Origin: Oreohelix idahoensis
Taxonomy: Eukaryota > Mollusca > Gastropoda > Stylommatophora > Oreohelicidae
Length of the DNA: 64,000 nt
Direction: 5' to 3'
NCBI GenBank assembly: GCA_024509875.1
Contig: JAMPIV010012239.1
Location: 141,001 to 205,000 of the forward strand
The notes under the pieces are model-generated. The model saw only the letters and a program-made list of their open reading frames with translations, was not told the origin of the DNA and made no database searches. Both the position numbers and the translations under genes were made by a program. Positions 45,263 through 59,100 of this stretch are shown here, one piece after another (the stretch's first letter is position 1; every line of letters begins with the position of its first letter).

Positions 45263-45995
45263 AAACTCCATCCTTTTCTATAACAGCCAGGAGATAACCA
45301 GATGTATGAGATCAGTTCACTCTCCTTAGTTTGACTTCAGCAAGACAGACACGTCTGCCGAAGTATAAATAATGTCCACAAAAATATCCTCTAGATAATA
45401 AAGGTTTTCCAAACCTAATTCATTTAACAAAGTAGCAAGTAATGGTCCTTGGTACATGCATCAACCGATGCAGTACAATGCAGCGACATGTGAGCTGGGA
45501 AAAAACATCTCGTGGCGACGACTTTCGGAGACAGGCTATGAATCGAAATCGCTCACGACCCAAAATCGATAGAGTTAATGAAAAAGTCAATTTACCTTGC
45601 TTTCATGAAATACACAGAAATATCACGCCTCCCGGCATGTGGGAAAACACTAGAGGTATTATCTCGAATAAACGAAATATCCATTAAGAGGACTACACAT
45701 CCCTGACAGAACAAAAAATAGCGGAGATCCCCTCTTCAACGAGGCATCTCTTTCGCCATTCCAAATCGCTCACTCCACTAGTGGTGGGCGGAAACCGATC
45801 GACCAAACAACAAGACAAGTCATGCGCAGTCCAGCGCAAAAATGATCCCAGCTCAAACTTAACTGCATTCGATACCAACGCGAGAAGACAAATGCTTACC
45901 GAGAAAAGTGACTATAAATTCCAAGCAGTTGTTGCCCTTGCGTTATAAAACAGACATTGAAACAAAACGATGTTGCGAGAATTTATCACGCAACA
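45263..45995 (-). repeat. 5' LTR of element B
   Basis: 733 bp, essentially identical to 37864-38598. Transcription would start here and run leftward. Confidence 0.92.
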
Positions 45996-46368
45996 GCACC
46001 CGATCTCATTACCTAGGAGACCAGGAATTCTTGGAATATAAACACTGACGTGATACGTAAGTTGTAAATATAGTAATCCAATAACTGACAGTGATGTTTA
46101 GCGAAGATAATTTTTTTTTCTGTGTATCTGTTATTTTTTTACCAACTTGTTAGCCTATTCTTGTTCTGTTATCTCCACTCCTCTCAAAGAATATCATCTC
46201 TAATGCCATGTTATTAGTGTATGTAGAAGAAACTTCAGTTTCTCCTTTTCTTAATTTCCTACTTAATTTTTTAAAGTCTATTCAAGTGCGGCCTAAAATT
46301 TTGATCACAAATTTCTATTCTGCAATTTGCTAATTAAATATGGAATGTGCAAGAATAGTTTCTTCCAT
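45996..46368. other. Unannotated spacer
   Basis: AT-rich, nothing recognised; ends with the left copy of the SINE target duplication TTCTTCCAT (46360-46368). Confidence 0.5.
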
Positions 46369-46638
46369 TTTTTTTTTCTTAACCAGCGGCACTTGGGCTT
46401 TCACCCCTTCGGCCCAATGACATGTCATTGCGAGGCTGCGGAGCCTGTGGACTTTCCTTCCAACCCGGTCAGGAGCTTCGCTCCTTCTTATCCACTGAGG
46501 GTTTATCTCAGGAGCCGTACAGGTTATTCAGTCAAAATCCCGGTCGATGACACTCTTTCAAATGCCTACGCCCGGGCTTGAACTTTGAACACCTAATCGA
46601 CAGTGCAGTGTGGTAACCATTACACCAGCGTGGCTAGC
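46369..46638 (-). repeat. tRNA-derived SINE
   Basis: On the minus strand it starts with a tRNA-like head: box A-like TGGTGTAATGGTTA and box B-like AAGTTCAAGCCC. It ends in a poly-A, seen as T's at 46369-46378. TTCTTCCAT flanks it at 46360-46368 and 46639-46647. Same family as 49774-49993. Not a functional tRNA: there is no acceptor stem. Confidence 0.85.
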
Positions 46639-46647
46639 TTCTTCCAT

Positions 46648-47142
46648 ATTTAAAACTAAAAATGACTTTTAAGCCAACCTTTCTTTAAAACTGGGATGAA
46701 ATTTGTCTGCGGCAGGCACAGTACATTTAATTTTAATAAAGGTTGTAAATTGATTTTAATTTTGCTATTTACAACATGAAAATGTATTGCGATGTTTGTC
46801 GCTGTTTAATATTCAATATCTCTGCAACCACTTGATCGTAATTGTTGCAACTTTGCATATGACCTAATGATCGATATGCCCCAAGGGGGACATTTTTTTC
46901 CTCGTTAACAAACTTATGGTTTTAAATTTTCTTTATTTAACGTATACAAAATCGACCACCTCCTAGTCCAACCATGTATTGAGAGGGCTTACCCTTCATA
47001 TTTGTGAACTATTTCGATTTAACATTTTGAACGCATTTCAAATGATTTTCCCGGTGTATCAGCTCACTACTGCACCCTTTTGCACCTTACATTGATCCTT
47101 CCGGTGTGTTCAGTTACCGTTCTACTGATTGTGTATTACAGT
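46648..47142. other. Unannotated spacer, possibly part of the following transposon
   Basis: No gene seen. Confidence 0.4.
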
Positions 47143-47181
47143 GCATAGGCGTATCTTGCGGTATTCTAGGTCTGTAATAAA

Positions 47182-48447
47182 ATGGGTGTGAAAGTCACGT
47201 TTCTTACACTGCATACAATGGCAGTGAAGATGTATAAATATTGCTGCAGAGAAGCTAAGCGTGGTAAACTGCATCGGTGTCTCTCAAATCCTGAAAAGAG
47301 AACTATTCACGCTTTGGGTTTAAGTAAACGCTCATTTTATCAATTACTCAAAGCTAATGGAATTCTCAGTTCAATCAATACCAGGACGCAAGGAAGAAAG
47401 GAAGTAGTAGATAGTTGTGATTAGAAGAGAGATTTGTAGAATGTTTAATTCCAAAGAAACTGTGACACTAAGAAAACTGACAATTCGGCTGAGAACACAC
47501 AATGACATTGATGTGTCGAAATCAACATTATGGAGAACTTTAGAAGCATTGGCTTTACGTTTAGGAAGTACGCAAGTGGAAGAAACGTCATCTGCGAGAA
47601 GCCGCACTTAGTATCTATGAAAAGTAAATATTTACGTGAAGTACGGGAAATGCGTAATAAAGATTAAGATATTGTGTATTTGGAGGAAACTTGGATCAAT
47701 GCTCACCACACAAGTGAAAAGGAATGGCAGTTATCAGATGGAACGATTAAAAGATGTGTACCCAGTGGAAAAGGATAACGTCTGATAATGGCACATGCAG
47801 GCAGCAGACATAATGGGCTAGTGAAAAATGCTGAACTTATTTTCACTTCCAATTATACGGACAACCGGGACTATCATACCGAGATGAACGGTAACATATT
47901 TAAAGAGTGGATTGAAAATACTCTTCTTCCGTCCCTAGACAGACCATCCTGTCTGATAATGGACAACGCATCATACCACAACGCTGTGGCAGAAGAAGAC
48001 AAAATCCCGACATCTTCGAGTACAAAAGATGATATAAAGATTTGGCTTAAAAAAGAAGACATTCCATTTAACGAGGGGTTTCTGAAACCTGAATTACTGT
48101 CCCTTTTTAAGAAATCACAAAAGACCAAGATCTTCCATATAGACAAGTTGATTCAACATCATGGTCATACGTGTTTGAGACTGCCACCGTATCATTCACA
48201 TTTAAACCCAATTGAACTCGTTTGGGCAAAAGTTAAAGGACAGGTGGAAGCTGAAAATAAAACTTTCAAACTATGCAATATGAAAGAACTAACATATGCC
48301 GCCCTCTCGCACATAGACAAAGATTATTGGTGTAAATGTGAAGACCATGTCTTAAAAGAGGAAAATGACTATTGGAAAAAAGATGGACTGTCGTACGTTC
48401 AGCCGAGAATAGTCAGCAATATGTTAGACTCGTTTGAATCGGAATAA
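47182..48447 (+). pseudogene. Wide-spacing (DD82E-like) transposase, broken
   Basis: Three frame segments: N-terminal helix-turn-helix part 47182-47424, middle 47417-47611, catalytic part about 47600-48447. Stops at 47665 (TAA) and 47776 (TAA), with frameshifts near 47420 and 47580. The first catalytic Asp is replaced (YLEETWIN). The second is present in LIMDNASYHN, and the Glu in HLNPIELVWAKVKG lies 84 positions after it. The C-terminus ends SNMLDSFESE. It is clearly paralogous to the minus-strand copy but diverged, so this is a separate, older insertion. Confidence 0.87.
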
Positions 48448-49773
<1,326 letters not shown>

Positions 49774-49993
49774 CTTTTTTTTCGCCGTCTTCGGAGGGTA
49801 CCCATTAGAGCTGGGTCGGCTCAGGAGCCACCAGTCCCTGGTCGACGACACTGCTTCAAATTTTTTCACCCAGGGCTCGAATTAATCCTGTCCAAGTCGC
49901 GGTAAACGACACTTCTTCAAGTGAGCTCGCCCGAGCTTAAACCTGGATCACCCGATCGCCAGCGCAGTGTAGTAACCATTACACCAGCGCAGC
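49774..49993 (-). repeat. tRNA-derived SINE with internal duplication
   Basis: Same head as the SINE at 46369 (box A-like TGGTGTAATGGTTA, box B-like AGGTTTAAGCTC). A segment of the GGTCGACGACACTGCTTCA type occurs twice, giving a partly dimeric body. A poly-A, seen as T's, is at the left. A 14-bp target duplication with one mismatch, TCC(C/T)AAACGTAATA, lies at 49760-49773 and 49994-50007. Confidence 0.85.
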
Positions 49994-50040
49994 TCCTAAA
50001 CGTAATATAAGTCATAGACACTACTCACAAACCAGAAACC

Positions 50041-50154
<114 letters not shown>

Positions 50155-52069
50155 TGAAGTACATTAATGCAACGATAAAATCATTAATTAATTATATATT
50201 AAAGTCAAAATAATAGCAGTAGAAATAAAATTAGTAAAGGTAACGCGTCTTCTTCCCTGCGCCAGAAAACGCATTGATTTAAGTAGGACAGAACATAGGG
50301 AGAAATCTTATCGCCGCGTTGGTAGTATTAGCCTTTTAAAAACGCGCCCGTCAAGGGTTAACGATAAAAATTTGAAAAAGCTACTAGCGTATTGGTTCCA
50401 GGAAAGATAGAAAGAATAAAACACGAACGCATAAGATTGAGAGAGCGGACACCTGCTGCCGGCTTGTCAAGCGTTAGAGGTTTGAATTAACTACTCGGGC
50501 CACCAGTGCGAGACGATGCCGTTTGCTTGTGTCGAAAACGATGTCGCAAGTTTGAAAATTTAAAATACCCCACTAGCCCAATACATTTCTAACCACAGAC
50601 ACTGTGGAAAAATATATATATATATATATATATACACACACCCATAATTACTTCCTATCGGGAAAAAGGAAGATCTGAGGCGAATTTTATAACATTTAAG
50701 TAGTGGAAACTTAGAAAACAACGAACACCAAAATGGAAAATATATAGAATTCTTTATTAATAGGTTTAGGATCATAAAAGTTAGCTAGTCTAAGAGCTGG
50801 TCTTGTTCTGATGGGTAATACGCTTTCGAATCAAAAATCCGACAGATAGAAATAAAGTTATGGACAAAAGACGGTACTTGTTCGTACAGACAGACCAACA
50901 CATGCTCGTTTGGACTTGCACTAACGGTGACTTTTTTGACGCGTCCTTGAAAAAGGCAGGAAAGGGTTACATGTAGTCTGTTGTAGAAAGGGGCAGAAAA
51001 GGCGGAAACAAATTATGGGATGGCTTAACGCAAAATATATTTAGCAGTAGAAATCTAAGAATGAGAGAGAAAAAAAACTTGGTAGTGTCCAAAAATCAAG
51101 TATGTTTTGCTTTTAATTTCAAGTTTCAAAATTGTCGTTCGTTTATTGGCCAAAGCCTTTCGTATTATTAAGAAAATTCAACGGCTTGACGCCATTTGTA
51201 GAAGATAGTCCCGAGAGCAGGACGTTGTGTATTTCTGAAAAAAAGTGATTAGCCTTATTAAAGAAAATATATATGAAAGTATCGGCATCACAGTCCAGCC
51301 AGCAGTACATCTGGAATCTGCTATTCAACGTATCTGTGTTTTTTTCCATTGAATTCTGGTAAGACCGACATTATTCATATATATTTTGTTTAAAAATGTG
51401 AGTGAGAGATGCTGCCATCACGACTAAGTAATCAGGTCCCAAGCTGATTTATGCAGGGCTTGAAGGAGAATTAAGATAAAACACATTGCCAGTTTTGTAA
51501 ATGCACATGTCTTGTGAAATAAAATGTTTTCGTAGGTGACCAGAGGGACACAGCTCACCTATCCCATTGTATGGTAGAAAAGAAAGATTAATAAGATTAT
51601 TGCAGACGCAGTGCCGCCTTTGTAGGAGAGACATGTGAACAACACTGGTACACTGTGGAATGGATGTGCTGGATTGGTCCATTGGATATGACCTAGCTCT
51701 TTATTTCTTATGTATGCTCTTGTGTATATAAAACACAGTGTAAATAAGATATCACCCAGGAGACATTGTTTCATTATTACAGGGTCTTATCTGGCACTAG
51801 TCCGGTGCCAGAGTTCTATGTGAAAGCTGTTGAGAAGTTTTGGAGGCCAGTAGTGATAGGGGTCGCCAGTATCCCCCCTACTACTTTTGGAGCAGTGGTC
51901 ATTCGGCAGAAAGAATTCAGACAGTTCCAGTGGGCCAGATAAGTGAAATATCTGGTACCCTAACAGTACATCAGCTATAAGAGCAGCATACCCCTGTATC
52001 CAAGAAATAAAATATTTCTATAGTGAAAGAAACAGTGACATTAGATTGTAAAGAGACTGGGAGTGATTA

Positions 52070-52620
52070 CTACTACTACTACTTCTACTTAGTCGTTCCC
52101 CTTCTACCGTGAGGTGTAGAGGTTTGGAAGAGAGAGCGCCAGACTATTCTATCGGCTGTCTTCCTCCTGGCCTGGTTCCATTCTAGTCCTCGGTCCTTCA
52201 AAGATTGTCTAATGTTGTCCTCCCAGCGGACTCTGGGTCGTCCTGGAGGTCTGGATCCCTGGCTCTTTGTTTCCCATGCTTGTCGTGGTAGCCGATCTTC
52301 TCCCATTCTGCAGACATGGCCAAACCATCTTAGTTGGGACTGTTCTATTTGGGTCTGCAGCGGATGGGATTTTAGGCCTTGACGGATCGTCTGGTTGCGG
52401 ACTATGTCTCTTCTTGTTACTTCAACCACTTTCCTCAGATACCTCATTTCTGAGGTTTGGATCTGGCTTTTGTGGGTTGTAGTCATTGCCCACGACTCGC
52501 ATCCATATGTCAAGACTGGGACATAGGTGGAGCGGTATACAGCCATCTTCGTTTTCTTACCAACCTCTTTCTTGCTGAGGAATCCACGATTTATGGCCTG
52601 AAAAAGTCTCCCAGCCGCTG
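52070..52620 (-). mobile_element. 5'-truncated LINE in the LTR of C
   Basis: 13-bp target duplication CTGGGAGTGATTA at 52057-52069 and 52621-52633. The matching site in the 3' LTR (near 62645) has no insert. The minus-strand frame 52085-52546 encodes the RT C-terminal tail with YGCESWAMT, RWFGHVCRM and GRPRVRWEDN. It ends in a (TAG)n-like tail at the left edge. Different LINE subfamily from 1173-17985. Confidence 0.9.
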
Positions 52621-52755
52621 CTGGGAGTGATTAAAGAATCCCAAACAGCCATCCAGTGTTAGAAACCAGTTATAGACAGATTTTAGTAACACTATTAGTA
52701 TAATTTAACAGTAATTGTTTGGACCCTTGTCCCTGTGGGTCTAAAATTTACATTT

Positions 52756-52856
<101 letters not shown>

Positions 52857-53077
52857 TGAATTCTTTTCATTTTTAAAGTCCTGACCAGAAGAATACTAGG
52901 TTCAGGACTAAATAAATCATACAGAAAATTATTAATTGTACAAATTTATCCCAGGTGTTATTTCCTTTAATCATAGCCTTAAATACTTGTTTGCATAGCT
53001 GTGTATTATTGTTAAGGTACCATCACACCACACCTGCATATCTCTAGACATTAGACGTAGCTATCATTCAAACTAGT

Positions 53078-55749
53078 TGTCGTTAATTTATTTTGAGAGA
53101 AAAGAGTCTTGGAAATAGTTGTCCTATTTAGAGTGTAGACTGGTGGTGAAAAGCTTAGTGATAGAAATGGTTATAGAGTAAATAGTTTTTTCACAGAGTG
53201 CTGAGGAGAGAAAAGACAGACTTATTTACGACAAATCGTTCCTCTCAATCTTCTCTTCAACTCTCCTGGTCAAACAATTATTTGCAAGTTTCCAGACACA
53301 CACCTGCGCTCACACCGATTTGGTGCTTCAAACACACAGACGCACGTGAATACAAACTATATTAAACAGGTAGGGGAATTTGGGCCTTGGTCTTCCGACA
53401 CAGTACTAGATAAGTTTTACGTGTTTATTTTAACAGTAAAGAATCAGTTACAACATATATCATATGTTTACAAACAAAAATATATCATAGGTACAGAAAA
53501 TACAAATGACAAGTTGGGGATGGGTTTATGAAGATTGGTATCCACTACGCTCTTTCCTCCTGAAAATAGACAGAGATAAACTCAGTCCAAAGATAGGTAA
53601 TTTATCAGATAGATAGTTAATTTTATCCCAACGGTAAATTAATGTACTCTGATACAAGAGGTTAACAATAATAGGGGTAGGTGGTGGAATAAGTCCTATT
53701 GTTCTCCAAATGTTTTTCCCTTTACTAAGCAAGTAAAAAAAAAGGGGGGGGGTGTATAAACAGAGTTCACAAAAGGAAATCCCTCTTAAAGGAAACAATA
53801 CAAGGAATATAGACAAATATGCTAATTATCAAGTAAGGCAATTGATAAATTTAGCAACTATATATCTCTTTCATTCATGCGCGCTAGTAAAGGCCTTCAC
53901 TCATCTTGCTCACACTTACCGATTGTGAAAAAATCTGGCACTCCATAGAATAACACAACAGCAATTACACCTCAAACTAAATGTATGAGTGTTAGTTCAA
54001 GTTCGAGCCCCAGATTAGCGGGTAGGCGGTCAGCACAGAAAAAGGATCCCGTAATCGCTGGAAAATGAATCTGTATCTGTGTCTCTTTTCTTAATAACAG
54101 TTTCTATGGGATGGCACGGTCTCTGATACCGGGGTGAGGATGGTGTGGTCTATTTGACTTTGCCGCTGATAATAAAAATTCTTACGCGTGCTGATACACT
54201 TTATCCGTGAGGTATGGTTTAAGTCCAGGGAGAAAACTAGTCACATCACTGTTCAGGTAAATATGTATTCTCTCTCTGTATCAGTAAACTAACAAAAGCT
54301 CGGGCCAGTGTTCTTCTTCCCGTTACAACTTAATTTGCTTGATGGTGTGTTAAATTTGTCTTTGGGTGTGCTTTCTTTTCTATAAGTTAGATAGCGGAAT
54401 TCCAAACATAGAATCGCCTCAAAGATTAAAGATTTTACACAGTCTCAACAAGTTCTGAGTCAGGGAGACTCTACACAATGTTTATGCTTTGCTTTGCTTA
54501 GATTTGATTTGCTGTGCTTAGACTGATTTGCGTAGACTGATTTGCTGGGATGCAAAGGGATCACTCTATATGAAAAATAGAAAACATGTAATTCATACCG
54601 CAAAATCCAATAACATTCTAAAATGCGATAAATTTAACGTTAAGACTATTATATGCACTCGCGAATTTAATTATGTATTTAAGAAAACACTTCGCGAGTT
54701 CTAGTGATAAAACAGACATATATATCTAGAACATAACTCAATTAGTTAGTTAGAAATTCCTTCGCGACTTTAAAAGTTAATTTAATCATTTTAAGCATCT
54801 ATTATTTTTGGAAATACTATAATAGATATATCATTAATTCTACAACTGGAAACTTTTGAGATAGGTTTAATTTAATAGATTTAAATCAACACAAAATCCA
54901 GTGAAATAACCTGAATGAACTAGACCACTGATCACTTTAGAACAAGTATATTATACCGTTTAGCACAGAATACTACGCTCCAGTATAGCCAAGAAATCCA
55001 GAGGGAATTTAGCAGGATTTAAACTATAAGCTAGTGAGTTTTAAAATGTCTGGCAACGAGTGATAACATGGCCTTCTACAGGGTTCTATATATATGAAAA
55101 TGAAATGAAGATGAGTGGGACATGAGAAATTTTCGCACCTCTCTTCATCTCGAGAAGAAAATGAGATTTCTACACCGCTCGACATGGCCTGTTACTCCAT
55201 TTCCTGGTCGCTCGGGGTTCTCCCGTTCCTCAATCTTTCGGGCAAGTTTGCCGATTGACAAAGAATTGCGAAGTCTGCGAGAAGGCTTGCCTCGTCTACT
55301 CTGGTTCACATTGCCGTGTCATCTCAGCAGCAGGAGACTTCCAGACATCCTCAGTGTCTTTGAGGTTAGCCGCTAAACTCGTTTGATTTAGGCAACGCCC
55401 CCTATTTAGGCAGGCTACTGTCCCAGGTAATGAAAAAACTGCCTAGAATAGCTCTAGAGACAGGAGTGATCTTCTGGCGACGCCCCGCTAGCTATCGGGG
55501 ACGGGCGAAGTGAGTAAATAACGTCTTATAATTGTTCCCGGGATAACAGTGGGGGTGGTTTAAACTGCTCCTAAAGTCAATGCGATTCTCTGAACAGGAC
55601 GTACGATAACAGTCTACATATCTAATTAGCCAACGTGGAAACGTTTCAGGCTGATGAAGGTTTCAGCCACTGTTCAGGGGTTCTAATGTTATACGAGAAA
55701 AAATACCCTGTCATCCAACTCTTTCAGGGACGCTAAATTGTCCGTCACA
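53078..55749. repeat. Solo LTR of an unseen element, nested in the LTR of C
   Basis: 2,672 bp starting TGTCGTTAAT and ending GTCCGTCACA, flanked by CTAGT at 53073-53077 and 55750-55754. Orientation is undecided: the reverse strand starts TGTGACGGACA, also a good LTR start. No genes; the frame at 55122-55376 has no motif. Not the same LTR family as A, B or C as far as I can see. Confidence 0.8.
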
Positions 55750-55916
55750 CTAGTCAAGATTAAGTCTGCTTGAGGCCATAAGGTGGTAGCAGAAAGGTAT
55801 CCTGATAACTCACCCTAAATTTGTTAGAATCAGGAACCTTCACAGCTGGCCTCATTCAGTACATTAAGGAAAAATATCAACATCATTTCATAACATCAAA
55901 ACCCACCACAATAAAT

Positions 55917-55943
55917 TGGGGTCTCTTATTCCGGGATTTGAAC
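55917..55943 (+). other. Primer binding site of element C
   Basis: TGGGGTCTCTTATT begins six bases after the LTR. The following bases are the inverse of a tRNA T-arm-like GTTCAAATCCCGG, so the pairing may extend into the T arm. tRNA identity not determined. Confidence 0.6.
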
Positions 55944-56144
55944 TTGTTAGTTGTTTAGTAATTTAAATATTGTAGCCCTAGTGTCCCCAAAAGTTATAAT
56001 AGTATTTAAAAGGGAAAATAAAAGCTGATGGACTGTTGAGAGCCCGTAATTAGTTAATTAATTGGTTAATTAATTAGTTAGTGTGAGTACTCTGTTAATT
56101 AAGAGTTTGGAAAATTATTTTAGATCATTTTAAAGATTGATATT

Positions 56145-59100
56145 ATGGCCGACCTAGCAAAGTTCAGATCTGCTGCTGTGCTGGCTGCAAAAAAGATGAA
56201 TATGGATGGACCAGAGTTGGTTCAGTATGTCACTACAGAGGTGGATAAATTTATCGAACGTGAATAAAAAAGATTAGAAAAAGAGTTGAGAAAGAAATAA
56301 AACGGTTGCAGATTGAGGCTGACAAAGAGGCTAGGGCATTGGAGGCGGACCGGGAGGCTGAAATAAAGCGGCTCCAAATTGAAGGAAAAAAAGGCAGAAA
56401 GGGAAGCCGAGGAAAGAAAACAGGCTGCTGAGGAGAAGCGATTGGCTGCAGAAAGGGAAGCCGAGGAAAGAAAACAGGCTGCTGAGGAGAAGCGATTGGC
56501 TGCAGAAAGGAAAGCCGAGGAAAGAAAACAGCTGCTGAAATTGAAGACAAGCGATTGGCTGCAGAGAGGGAAGCTGAAAAGGAGGAGAAGAGATTACAGA
56601 GGGAGCACGAGCTACGACTAAAAGAGTTCGAATTTCAAGGCCATGCTCCTGAAAATGGTGCCAGCCCTTCTACCTTCGATGCCACTGCTAGTCAGGGAGC
56701 CTCAACTTCAGCTATGGGGTTCCATTTAGACCATTTTGTTGAGAGGGACGATGACATTGAGTCATTTTTGTCTAGATTTGAGGTTTTAGCCACCACCTAT
56801 GGGTTGGAGAAGGAAAGGTGGATTTTAAAGTTATCTCAGGGGCTGAGGGGAACATCTTATGAAGTGTTTGCCAAGATGAGCAAAGACGACCAAGACAATT
56901 ATGACATGTTAAAGTAGGCTCTTTTGCTAAGGTATGAAAAGAACGGAGAATTTTACAGGAAAAAGTTTAGGAATGCCAAACTACTGTCGGGTGAGAGCTA
57001 TCACCAGTTCTCTGCACGTTTAGAGACGTACTTGGAGAAATGGACTGCTCTGGGGAAAAACCAAGATCTTAAAGAGATGATCCTTATTGAGCAATTGAGA
57101 GAGTCCATGGCTCCAGACTTGAGAAAGTTTCTCATGGAACAAGGTGCAGAGAGGCTGGGTGAGTTACTTAATGTCGCTGAGAGGTATCAGGCAGCCCAGG
57201 CAGAGGTAGCTGGCGCTAAAAAGAAACAGATTGACAATTTTAAGGCTCCACAAAACTCTAATAGATTTGATAACAAAGATCAGGGGAACAAAGGTAAGCA
57301 CAATTTTGATAGGCCACGCAATGATTTTAGAAACAAAAACCCACAATTCAATGATAGGAAATATGATGAAAGAAAACCTTTTCATCAAGGTAGATTATAT
57401 TGCAAATGGTGTAAGAGGGAAGGTCATGACATCAAATTTTCTCATAAGAAAACTTCTGGATTTGCTGCTATGAAGATGGGGAACAAGGGAGGAAAGGACA
57501 AACCTACTGGACAGCAGGAACCTTATCACCCCCAGTGTGTGAGGATGTAGTCTGCAATGGGGTCACCATTAGGTGTCTCTATGATACAGGCTTAGATTTT
57601 GATTCTGTTGTGAGTGCGCACTTGGTGAACCCAGATCAGTATACCACCGAAACAGTGGAGATACAAGGGGCGACCACGGACATACCACTTATGAAACTTC
57701 CCATTGACAGGAAAACGGTGAAAACTCGCTATGTGGAAGGAGTAATCAGAGCAGCAGTGATTGAAGCACCCATCGACCCTCTGATATCGGGGTGTCGTTA
57801 TGTCTTCTTGGGAAATCCCAAGAGACCTGTGGTCTTGGCAGCCGTCCAGACACGATCACAATCCAAAAAGGAAGAAGATGAAGCTATAAATACTCAACCA
57901 GAAGAGATGAGGAAGGCACAGGCTGAGGACAAGACACTCAAGCCTTGTTACAAAAAATTACCTAAATGCCACACACCTCCAAGCAAAGGGGACTATTACA
58001 TGAAGAACAAATTATTATATAGGAAGACCGGAACTGGAACAAATGGTCACGGCCAGCTGGTTCTTCCTACTTCATATAGGGAGAGAGTGTTGGAATTAGG
58101 ACATGCGATTCCTTTCAGTGGTCACATGGGGATCAGCGTAACAGGACAGCGTATAGCTTGTCATTATTTCTGGCCAGGAATAACGGAGGATATAAAGAGA
58201 TATGTAAAATCCTGCCCAGAATGTCAAAGGGTAGCTCCAAAGCACTGGACTGCTCCAGCAACTCTAGGGGAAATGCCCATTGTGGGAACACTTTTTGAGA
58301 GAGTTGCAGTGGATATTGTGGGATCTCTCACTAGGACCAAGAGGAGGAACAGTTACATCCTTACTCTGGTAGACACGTGTTCTATGTGGGGAGAGGCGGT
58401 AGCCTTGTCGTCAATCGATTCCAAGCATGTCGCAGAGGCATTACTTGCAATATTCACAAGGTTAGGATTCCAGCATCAAATCTTGACTGAAAACGGCTCA
58501 CAGTTCAAGGGGAAACTAACGGAAGACGTTTTCAGGATCTTCCAAGCCAGGCATTTTCATTGTAGTCCGTATCACCCCCAAGGGAACGGCCAGGTAGAGA
58601 GGTTCAACGGGACTCTCATTTATATCCTGAGAAAGCTGGCACATGAGAAACCTGATACGTGGGACCAATACCTGCCCTCTGCGTTGTTTGCGTATCGGGA
58701 AGTTCCACATAATTCAACCGGGATGGCACCCGCAACCCTGTTATTTGGGAGGCCAATAAAAGGTCCTTTAGAAGCTTTGTTGAGGACCTGGACAGATGAG
58801 AAGGCAGAAGAGACTGTTACCTCATCATACCAATGTGTGACCTAGCTGATCACTCGTCTTAAAACTGGCTGGAAACTTGCAAATGATAATCTCAGACAAG
58901 CCAGGAAAAAACATGCTGCCTATTTTAATAAGAAAGCTAAGGATAGAGAATTATTTGTGGGAGAGAAGGTGCTTCTTCTACTGCCCGGCAGCCATAACAA
59001 ACTACAAATTGGATGGCAAGGTCCATATACTGTTCTAGAGAAGGTGTCTAGAACAAATTATAAAATCGACAAGAAAGGGAAAGAGAAAGTATATCATGTG

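Larger units (their letters stand above)
37864..45995 (-). mobile_element. LTR retrotransposon B (Ty3/gypsy class, Gmr1-like domain order), young
   Basis: 8.13-kb element on the minus strand. LTRs at 45263-45995 (5') and 37864-38598 (3') appear identical by eye except an A8 versus A6 tract. One 1.49-kb-codon gag-pol frame is uninterrupted. A polypurine tract abuts the 3' LTR. The LTR starts TGTTGCG, but its other end lacks a clear CA and I see no 5-bp target duplication, so that boundary, or the insertion's history, is unsettled. Confidence 0.92.

Noticed and set aside
37859..46000. Target duplication for element B
   Set aside because: The five bases outside the two LTRs (CATAG side and GCACC side) do not match, and one LTR end lacks CA, so I do not claim one.
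46560..46640. tRNA gene
   Set aside because: Only the A and B box region is tRNA-like; it lacks an acceptor stem, ends in a SINE body and has a target duplication.
55122..55376. 84-codon frame as a gene
   Set aside because: It lies inside a solo LTR and has no recognised motif.
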